Positions 1 to 6,092 of a stretch of DNA of 64,000 nt are shown here, piece after piece (positions within the stretch are counted from its first letter, which is position 1; every line of letters starts with the position of its first letter). This DNA comes from Kribbella antiqua (lineage in GTDB: Bacteria; Actinomycetota; Actinomycetes; Propionibacteriales; Kribbellaceae). The stretch covers positions 1 through 64,000 of the forward strand of contig NZ_SLWR01000004.1 in the NCBI RefSeq assembly GCF_004345665.1, in the 5' to 3' direction. The notes beneath the pieces were generated by a model. It ran no database searches. It worked only from the letters and a program-made list of their open reading frames with translations, and was not told the origin of the DNA. A program made the position numbers and the translations under genes.

Positions 1-196
1 TCGCCAATCCAAGGACGGCAGCCACGGTAAGAGCCAGGCATCAGGTGATCGGGATCCAACCACCGCACGAAGCGGCAGCACCACCCTCACACTGAGTTCC
101 ACGGTAGCCGCGCCGTACACGCACAGCCTGGGTCCTGTCACTACCAGGAACAGCGGGGCACTCCCTGTCCTTGCCTCCGCCAGGAACAGTGGAGGC
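1..196. other. Left edge, no gene supported
   Basis: No coding region is convincing in the first 196 bases. The reading frame open on the minus strand here is low-complexity antisense of the next gene. The motif CCAGGAACAG occurs twice (about 146 and 180), just before the aldo/keto reductase, and may be part of its promoter region, but no clear -35/-10 pair could be chosen. Confidence 0.4.
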
Positions 197-1051
197 ATGA
201 CTCAGAAGACCATCACCCTCGCCGACGACCTCACCATCACCCGGATGGGGTACGGCGCTATGCAGCTCGCCGGACCGGGCGTGTTCGGGCCGCCGAAGGA
301 CCGCGACCAGGCGATCGCCGTACTGCGGGAGGCCGTCGAACTCGGCGTCACCCACATCGACACCAGCGACTTCTACGGCCCGACCGTCGTGAACGAGCTG
401 ATCAAGGAGGCCCTCCACCCGTACCCTGCGGACCTGCACATCGTCACCAAGGTCGGCGCCCGCCGCGGCTCCGACGCCAGCTGGAATCCGGCGCTGGAGC
501 CGGACGATCTGAAGGCGGCGGTCCACGAGAACCTCGAGCACCTCGACCTGGACGTGCTCGACGTTGTGAACTTGCGCTCGATGACTCACGACGGCGGCGG
601 CGAGGAGTCGATCGCCGAGCCGTTCACCGCGCTGGCCGAGCTGCAGCAGGAGGGCCTGATCCGCCATCTCGGGCTGAGCGGCGTCACCATCACCCAGATC
701 CGCGAGGCGCAGGCCATCGCCCCGGTCGTCACCGTCCAGAACCTCTACAACCTGGTCCAGCGCCACGACGACGACGTCGTCGACTTCTGCGCTGCCGAAA
801 ACATCGCCTTCGCCTCCTTCTTCCCCCTCGGCGGCTTCACCCCGCTCCAGTCCGAGACCCTGGCCAAGGTCGCCACCCGCCTGAACGCGTCACCCCAGCA
901 GGTCGCCCTCGCGTGGCTGTTGCAGCGCTCCACCACCAGCATCGTCATCCCCGGCACCTCCACGCTCGCCCACCTCCGCGAAAACGTGGCCGCAGCCGAC
1001 CTCGTCCTCCCGCCCGACGCCCTCACCGAGCTGAACGCAATCGGCGCCTGA
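197..1051 (+). CDS. aldo/keto reductase family oxidoreductase
   Basis: A 284-residue single-domain NADPH-dependent aldo/keto reductase, expected to reduce aldehydes or ketones in the cytosol. The barrel starts with MGYGAMQLAG (17-26). The catalytic Asp lies in HIDTSDFYGP (D55), Tyr is Y60 and Lys is K85 in VTKVG. The usual catalytic His position reads Asn in LDVVNLRS (about 125), a substitution I believe is normal for this actinobacterial subgroup. The C-terminal IVIPGTS (about 251-257) is the NADP phosphate-binding segment. The ATG has GGAGG only one base away, so initiation may be leaderless or weak. It is monocistronic and faces the next gene across a palindrome. The substrate cannot be told. 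Confidence 0.9.
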   Translation: MTQKTITLADDLTITRMGYGAMQLAGPGVFGPPKDRDQAIAVLREAVELGVTHIDTSDFYGPTVVNELIKEALHPYPADLHIVTKVGARRGSDASWNPALEPDDLKAAVHENLEHLDLDVLDVVNLRSMTHDGGGEESIAEPFTALAELQQEGLIRHLGLSGVTITQIREAQAIAPVVTVQNLYNLVQRHDDDVVDFCAAENIAFASFFPLGGFTPLQSETLAKVATRLNASPQQVALAWLLQRSTTSIVIPGTSTLAHLRENVAAADLVLPPDALTELNAIGA

Positions 1052-1067
1052 CCCTCTCTCGTTTGAT

Positions 1068-1139
1068 GGGTTCACCCACGAAATTGTGGGTTCGCCCCCG
1101 GCATTCGGGCGGGGAACCCACAATTTGCTGGGTCAACCA
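1068..1139. repeat. Long palindromic repeat, copy A
   Basis: Imperfect inverted repeat of about 70 bp. GGTT at 1069 pairs with AACC ending at 1138, and AAATTGTGGGTT at 1081 pairs with AACCCACAATTT at 1115. The loop is near 1100-1108. It contains the core GGGTTCACCC shared with copies at 2152 and 33621. It contains the stop codon of the minus-strand DUF559 gene and lies at the end of the plus-strand reductase, so it could also serve as a bidirectional terminator. Confidence 0.85.
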
Positions 1140-2086
1140 GCGAGCCGTGTACGGCGGGCTCGGTCGAACGCCTGGCGGATATGGGTCGCCGTACGGGCCG
1201 GCTGGAGCAGGTCTGCCCACGTGACGCGGACGACCTCCAGTCCTAGTGCACGGAGGCGGTCCTCGCGGAGCTTCTCCCGGATCAGCGCCTCTCGCGATCC
1301 ATCGGCGTACTTCTTCAGGCCGTCGAACTCGACGACCGTGTTGTGATCGGGGAAGTAGAAGTCGACCCGGCCGACGAACCCCGCGGCATCGTTGAAGGCG
1401 GCCTGCAGCACCGGAGGCGGCAATCCTTCGTTGCGCATCAGCACTCGAAGACGCGACTCGCCGGCGGATTCGGCCAGCGGAACGGCGAACGCAAGTACCG
1501 AGCGGATCGCCGGGCTCCCTGGCCAGCACTCGGTCACGGCGAGCAGCCGGCGAAAGTCCTCCGCGCTGACCTCTGGCCGCCGCAATGCCGCGTCAGCGCT
1601 GACCACGGCAGCCTCGAACGACGTCCTGGCGGCGCTTTCCACCACAGCACGCGCGATCGTGGTGGTGGTCAGCCCGTCGACTCGTGTGGTGTCCGCTGGA
1701 GACAGCCGGCCCTGATGGTGCCTGACGCCCGCCTTGACCTCGCCGCGGCCGCTCGTTCGCGTCAACTGGACCTCGGCAAGGTCGACCTGCCACACCGGTA
1801 TGCCCTGCAGGACCAAAGCCGAGTGATGGCTGACCACTGCGGATCCTGGTCGCATCGAGTTCATGGCGGCGTGAACTGCTCGCCGGTGGCGGACTATGTG
1901 TTGCTCCCAGGCGTCCAAAGCGCTGAGATCGGCTCGCTCGGCGTACTGTCCGTGCCGGATTCGCTCCCACCGACCGCCGGTAAGGCGCTCACGAATCTGC
2001 TCCGGCGTGTAGCCGACAGCCATCGCCTGGGCGCGGCTGAAGACGCCGCCTTGCCGGGCGGCGACCAGTTTCAGTTCCGGGTTCAC
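1133..2086 (-). CDS. AbiEi-like wHTH / DUF559 (Vsr-like) nuclease-type protein
   Basis: A 317-residue protein. Residues 1-60 resemble the winged-helix AbiEi antitoxin N-terminus (VAARQGGVFSRAQAMAVGYT). The middle resembles the AbiEi-type core. The last 110 residues form a DUF559/Vsr-like restriction fold with a plausible acidic site: E210, D242 (VDFYFP), E253 and K258 (VEFDGLKKY). The chosen start is GTG at 2086, giving the family-typical N-terminus VNPELKLVAARQGG; the open frame upstream is repeat DNA. Such proteins are common in actinobacteria as stand-alone genes, and their role is unsettled. No partner toxin gene is adjacent. The gene is bracketed by palindromic copies A and B, and its start codon overlaps the same core motif. 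Confidence 0.75.
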   Translation of the reverse strand: MNPELKLVAARQGGVFSRAQAMAVGYTPEQIRERLTGGRWERIRHGQYAERADLSALDAWEQHIVRHRRAVHAAMNSMRPGSAVVSHHSALVLQGIPVWQVDLAEVQLTRTSGRGEVKAGVRHHQGRLSPADTTRVDGLTTTTIARAVVESAARTSFEAAVVSADAALRRPEVSAEDFRRLLAVTECWPGSPAIRSVLAFAVPLAESAGESRLRVLMRNEGLPPPVLQAAFNDAAGFVGRVDFYFPDHNTVVEFDGLKKYADGSREALIREKLREDRLRALGLEVVRVTWADLLQPARTATHIRQAFDRARRTRLAG

Positions 2087-2151
2087 CCACCAAGCTTCCG
2101 CCCTCGCACCACCCTCGCGCGCCCCCCATTCCCCAACCTGTGGAAAACCAC

Positions 2152-2237
2152 ATTTGGTTGGTCCACCTGGCAAATGGTGGGTTCCCCGCCGGGATTCGAG
2201 CGGGTAACCCACCATTTGATGGGTGAACCCACCAAAC
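2152..2237. repeat. Long palindromic repeat, copy B
   Basis: About 85 bp palindrome upstream of the DUF559 gene. The left arm begins TTTGGTTGGTCCACC and continues CAAATGGTGGGTTCCCCG. The right arm mirrors it with CGGGTAACCCACCATTTG and then ATGGGTGAACCCACCAAACG (ending 2237). The core GGGTGAACCC at 2221-2230 is the reverse complement of the core in copy A. Confidence 0.85.
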
Positions 2238-2260
2238 GCCGCGCCGCGGGGTGGGCGGGC

Positions 2261-2313
2261 GGTCAGCCGACGCCTGAGGTTGGGTGGCGGGTGGGTCAGC
2301 CGACGCCTGAGGT
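2261..2313. repeat. Direct repeat at the 3' end of pepA
   Basis: The 20-base string GGTCAGCCGACGCCTGAGGT occurs at 2261-2280 and again at 2294-2313. The second copy carries the TGA stop codon (2296-2298, minus strand) of the aminopeptidase. It looks like a short local duplication of the gene end, with no visible effect on the protein. Confidence 0.8.
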
Positions 2314-3813
2314 GGGGGTGGGGGTGGTCAGCCAGGTGGTGAGGAGGCGGGCGCCGGCGCCGGTGGCGCCTAGGGAGTACTCGAGGCGGTCGGCGGGGGA
2401 CTCGGCGATGCTCGACAAGTCGAGGTGGGCCCAGGGGATGTCGCCGGCGAAAGCCTTCAGAAAGAGAGCGGCGGTGATCGAGCCGGGGCCCTTGGAGCTG
2501 TTGACGGAGTCGGCGATCGGGGTTGCGATCAGCTCCTCGTACTCAGCAGGCAGCGGCATCCGCCACAGCTGCTCGCCGGCTACCCGGCCCGCGTCGGCGA
2601 GGTTGTCCGCGAGGGCGTCGTCGGTGGCGAACAGGCCGCCGTACAGCATCGAGCCGAGGGAGACCTTGATCGCGCCGGTCAGCGTGGCGATGTCGACGAT
2701 GACGTCCGGCTTGAGCTCCTTGACCGCGTAGGCGAGGCCGTCGGCGAGCACCAGGCGGCCCTCGGCGTCGGTGTTCTTCACCTCGGTGGTGCGGCCGCCG
2801 TAGTGCCGGATCACGTCGTCCGGGCGGTACGCCGTCCCGGACGGCATGTTCTCGGCCGAGCAGATCAGCCCGGTCACCTTCACCGGCGCACCGAGCTCAC
2901 GCAGCGCCGCCAGGGTCGCGATCACCGAGCCGCCGCCGGTCATGTCCCGCTTCATCGACACCATGCCCTCGCGCGGCTTCAGCGACAGGCCGCCGGTGTC
3001 GTAGGTGATGCCCTTGCCGACCAGGACGACGTACGGCGTGTCCTTCGTCGCACCGTCGGGCACATAGTCCAGCCGGATGAACCGCGGCGGCCTGGCCGAG
3101 CCCTTGCCGACCGCAAGGATGCCGCCGAACCCGTCGGCCGCCAGCTGCTTCTCGTCCCAGACCCTCACCTCGAGGCCGGTCGATGCGGCCAGCTCGGTAG
3201 CCCGGACGGCCAGCCAGGCCGGGTCCTTCTCGTTCGACGGTGTGGTGGCGAACTGCCGGGCCAGCCAACCGGTCCGGCCGATCACGACACCGCGGTCGAG
3301 CACGGCCTGCCGCTCCGCCTCGGACCCGTCGGTCAGCGTCACCCGGCCGACCACCGGCTTGCCCGGGTCGACCGTCTTGAGCGTGTAGGTGAAGGATCCC
3401 AGTACGACGCCCTCGGCCAGCGCCTGCAGCCGGGCATCATCGATGCCCTCGGCAACTACCGTGGTGAGCTCGTCCTTGCCGCGGCCGATCCGCGCGATCG
3501 CCGCTCCGGCGTGTCGCAGGTCCTTGCCGCTGCCGTCGCCGGCGCCGACCAGCAGGATCTCGGTCACCTCGCCGGTCAGCAGCGGGTACGCCGCCGTCGC
3601 CCCGGCCGTCGGGCTGAAACCGGTCGCCTGCTGCACCTCCAGCAGCCGGCCGAGGTCCACTCCGAGCCGCTCCCCCGCGTCCTTCGCCGCGGCGGGCAGG
3701 CCACCCTCGCCGACCACGATCACCCAGGTCGCGGCGCCGTGCACCGGCAGACCAGGCTGCCAGGCCACGGCCGGGAGGGTCGGGAACTCGAACTTGCTGC
3801 TGCGGCGCGCCAC
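2296..3813 (-). CDS. pepA: leucyl aminopeptidase (M17)
   Basis: A 505-residue cytosolic metallo-aminopeptidase that removes N-terminal residues during peptide turnover. The N-terminal macrodomain-like half is followed by the catalytic half with GKGITYDTGGLSLKP (metal-binding Lys/Asp) and the signature NTDAEGRLVLADGLAYA. The length is normal for the family. GTG at 3813 is taken as the start, giving VARRSSKFEFPTLPAV. An upstream frame extends another 25 codons but looks non-coding. It is transcribed alone toward the DUF559 gene. Confidence 0.95.
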   Translation of the reverse strand: MARRSSKFEFPTLPAVAWQPGLPVHGAATWVIVVGEGGLPAAAKDAGERLGVDLGRLLEVQQATGFSPTAGATAAYPLLTGEVTEILLVGAGDGSGKDLRHAGAAIARIGRGKDELTTVVAEGIDDARLQALAEGVVLGSFTYTLKTVDPGKPVVGRVTLTDGSEAERQAVLDRGVVIGRTGWLARQFATTPSNEKDPAWLAVRATELAASTGLEVRVWDEKQLAADGFGGILAVGKGSARPPRFIRLDYVPDGATKDTPYVVLVGKGITYDTGGLSLKPREGMVSMKRDMTGGGSVIATLAALRELGAPVKVTGLICSAENMPSGTAYRPDDVIRHYGGRTTEVKNTDAEGRLVLADGLAYAVKELKPDVIVDIATLTGAIKVSLGSMLYGGLFATDDALADNLADAGRVAGEQLWRMPLPAEYEELIATPIADSVNSSKGPGSITAALFLKAFAGDIPWAHLDLSSIAESPADRLEYSLGATGAGARLLTTWLTTPTPTSGVG

Positions 3814-3943
3814 TAGGAGGACCTCACTGTTTGATCTGTCAACTGTCGGCCAACCGTAACGACCCCGGCCGGTGCCGCAAAGGGGCACCCACCGGGGTCG
3901 ATCGCTGAAGAGGTGCGGGTGTGTGCACCCCGGGAGGACTCGG

Positions 3944-4111
3944 TCAGCCGACGACAGCCTTGAGCGCGTTGCCGAGCTCGGTCGCTTCGTCCGCGTTCAG
4001 CTCGACGACGAGCCGGCCGCCGCCCTCGAGCGGGACCCGCATCACGATCCCCCGACCCTCCTTGGTGACCTCGAGCGGACCATCGCCCGTCCGCGGCTTC
4101 ATCGCCGCCAT
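3944..4111 (-). CDS. DUF3117 domain-containing small protein
   Basis: A 55-residue protein, MAAMKPRTGDGPLEVTKEG... to ...NALKAVVG. It is almost entirely the DUF3117 domain, which is conserved across actinobacteria (the Rv1211 family) and has no known function. The start ATG at 4111 is preceded by a good ribosome site, GGGAAGGGG. It sits 130 bp upstream of pepA in the same direction and diverges from the paaX-like gene. Its retention near tag, the DivIVA-like gene and LOG matches the gene order in mycobacteria. Confidence 0.92.
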   Translation of the reverse strand: MAAMKPRTGDGPLEVTKEGRGIVMRVPLEGGGRLVVELNADEATELGNALKAVVG

Positions 4112-4277
4112 GCGCGCACCCCTTCCCAGTGTCGGTGTTGAGCGACGACACCGCACTGGGTACCGTCGCCGGCGCCGTGCGGTGATGCGCCGTCGGCGCG
4201 TATCGCAGTGTGTATCAGGACCCATTATCCCCGATTCCTGGGCCAGAGCCGCGCGCCATGCGGCAGACTCAAGTCTT

Positions 4278-5072
4278 GTGCACGCCCGTTCAGCCCTCTT
4301 CGACCTGTACGGCGACCATCTGCGCGCACGTGGTGCACGCGCCCCGGTCGCCGCTCTGGTCCGGCTGCTCGCGCCGCTCGGCGTCCATCCACCGGCCGTC
4401 CGCACCGCCGTTTCCCGGATGGTCCGGCAGGGCTGGCTGGAGCCGGTCCGGATCGACGGCCAGCCTGGATATGCACTGACCGCCCGGGCGCGTCGCCGCC
4501 TCGACGACGCGGCTGCCAGGATCTACCGCACCGGAGCCGACGACGGCCCGGAAGACTGGGACCGGCACTGGCATCTGGGCATCCTCCGCGAGGTGCCGAA
4601 CGCCCGCCGCCGCGAACAACTCGCGAGCCAACTCGCCTTTCTGGGTTGGGCTCCGCTGTCCGACGGCGCCTGGGTCGGGCTGCGCAACGACGCCGAAGTG
4701 GACCAGATCCTCGGTATGGAAGGCATCGCCGCGGATCGCTTCCGCGCACCGGTCGACGCCGGCGCGGTCGAGTTCGCCCGGCGAGTGTGGAAACTCGACG
4801 AACTGGGCGCCTCGTACGACGCCTGGCTGATCGAGGCGAAGGCGCTGGTCGAGAGCGCCGGCGACGACACCTCCGACGAGCAGGCGTTCGCCGTACGGTC
4901 GGAATTGGTCCATGAGTGGCGCAAGTTCCTGTTCCGGGATCCGGGGTTGCCGGACGAGCTGCTGCCGGCGGACTGGGCCGGGACCCGGGCCGCGGCGTTC
5001 TTCGATTTCCATGCCGAACGATTGAGCCCCGCGGCCGGGCGTTTCGTCGACGACTGCCTGATCCATCACTGA
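4278..5072 (+). CDS. PaaX family transcriptional regulator
   Basis: A 264-residue regulator. The N-terminal winged helix (VHARSALFDLYGDHLRARG, then PAVRTAVSRMVRQGWLEP) is typical of PaaX, the repressor of phenylacetyl-CoA catabolism. The C-terminal half carries the PaaX C-domain with the conserved segment LVHEWRKFLFRDPGLP. GTG at 4278 is taken as the start because the family N-terminus begins there; the longer open frame runs back into the divergent promoter region. Only 33 bp separate it from the downstream enoyl-CoA hydratase, so the two are likely one operon. Induction by a CoA thioester is inferred from the family. Confidence 0.88.
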   Translation: MHARSALFDLYGDHLRARGARAPVAALVRLLAPLGVHPPAVRTAVSRMVRQGWLEPVRIDGQPGYALTARARRRLDDAAARIYRTGADDGPEDWDRHWHLGILREVPNARRREQLASQLAFLGWAPLSDGAWVGLRNDAEVDQILGMEGIAADRFRAPVDAGAVEFARRVWKLDELGASYDAWLIEAKALVESAGDDTSDEQAFAVRSELVHEWRKFLFRDPGLPDELLPADWAGTRAAAFFDFHAERLSPAAGRFVDDCLIHH

Positions 5073-5105
5073 ATTTGCTTACCGATTGTCAAGGAGCTGA
5101 CCACG

Positions 5106-5897
5106 ATGAGTGACTCCGTCACCTACGCCGTCGCCGAGGGCGTGGCCACCATCACGCTGAACCGGCCGGACGCGATGAACTCGCTCGACACGCCAACCAA
5201 GGTCCTGCTCCGCGACACCGTCCAGGCCGCCGCCGAGGACGACGCCGTACGGGTCGTGGTGCTGACCGGGACCGGGCGGGCGTTCTGCGTGGGGCAGGAC
5301 CTGAAGGAGCACATCGGGCTGCTAGAGGCGAACGACACGGCCGCGCTGTGGAGCACGGTCCCGGACCACTACGCGCCGATCGCACTCGCGCTGGCCGAGA
5401 TGCCGAAGCCGGTGGTTGCGGCGGTCAACGGTGTCGCGGCGGGAGCGGGCGCGTCGATGGCGTTCGCGTGCGACTTCCGCGTGGTGGCGGACACGGCCGG
5501 CTTCAACCTCGCCTTCACCGGGATCGCACTGTCCTGTGACACCGGGATCTCGTGGACGCTCCCCCGGCTGATCGGGCACGCGAAGGCGGTCGAGTTGCTG
5601 TATTTCCCGCGCACGATCCCAGCCGCTGAGGCGCTTGACCTCGGCCTCGCCACGTCCGTCGTGCCCGCCGCCGACCTGCCGTCGGCCGTCGCTGACCTGG
5701 CCGGCAAGCTCGCCGCCGGGCCCACCGTGGCGTACGGCGCGGTGCGGCAGTCGCTGGGCTATTCGGCCACCCACACGCTGGCGGAGTCGCTGGAGTTCGA
5801 GGCGGGCAAGATGCAACTCACCGGCGACACCGAAGACCACCGCAACGCGGTCGCCTCCTTCGTCGCCAAACAAAAGCCCACCTTCACCGGCCGCTGA
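5106..5897 (+). CDS. enoyl-CoA hydratase/isomerase family protein (PaaG-like)
   Basis: A 263-residue crotonase-fold enzyme. Landmarks are ATITLNRPDAMNSLD near the N-terminus, the oxyanion-hole segments GRAFCVGQDLKEH (about 59-71) and NGVAAGAGASMAFACD (about 107-122), and the C-terminal helix ending AVASFVAKQKPTFTGR. The start has a strong ribosome site, AAGGAG. Its pairing with PaaX suggests ring-1,2-epoxyphenylacetyl-CoA isomerase (PaaG) or a related hydratase. The rest of the paa cluster is not in the window, so a general fatty-acid role remains possible. Confidence 0.88.
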   Translation: MSDSVTYAVAEGVATITLNRPDAMNSLDTPTKVLLRDTVQAAAEDDAVRVVVLTGTGRAFCVGQDLKEHIGLLEANDTAALWSTVPDHYAPIALALAEMPKPVVAAVNGVAAGAGASMAFACDFRVVADTAGFNLAFTGIALSCDTGISWTLPRLIGHAKAVELLYFPRTIPAAEALDLGLATSVVPAADLPSAVADLAGKLAAGPTVAYGAVRQSLGYSATHTLAESLEFEAGKMQLTGDTEDHRNAVASFVAKQKPTFTGR

Positions 5898-5942
5898 CCC
5901 CTGGCAGCTCCCGCGCCGCCCGTCGCCCGCCGCCGACCTGCG

Positions 5943-6044
5943 CGTACCGAAGAACGGGTAGTAGTGGCCTCCGCCGAGCGATCCGGAGGACCGCCACGCT
6001 GCGCCGACCACCGGCGCTGGAACTACTACCCGTTCTTCGGTACG
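5943..6044. mobile_element. MITE-like element with perfect 23-bp terminal inverted repeats
   Basis: The arms at 5943-5965 (starting CGTACCGAAGAACGGGTAGT) and 6022-6044 are exact reverse complements over 23 bases, enclosing 56 bp. A second inverted repeat lies inside (GTGGCCTCCG... paired with CGGAGGACCGCCAC). There is no open reading frame. Size and structure suit a miniature transposable element or a very stable terminator hairpin after the enoyl-CoA hydratase gene. No flanking target duplication was found by eye. Confidence 0.6.
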
Positions 6045-6056
6045 ACGTCGAGCTTC

Positions 6057-6084
6057 TTGTAATCGTTTACGTAAGCGATTACAA
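6057..6084. promoter_or_regulatory. LacI-type operator palindrome upstream of esterase
   Basis: A 28-base palindrome: TTGTAATCG, then a near-symmetric centre TTTACGTAA, then CGATTACAA. Only one base pair breaks the symmetry. It ends 8 bases before the GTG start of the secreted esterase, so a bound regulator would block the promoter or start. The TAATCG...CGATTA arms and size resemble LacI-family operators. The nearby LacI regulator (17279) is 11 kb away, so the cognate factor is unknown. Confidence 0.75.
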
Positions 6085-6092
6085 ACAGGCTC

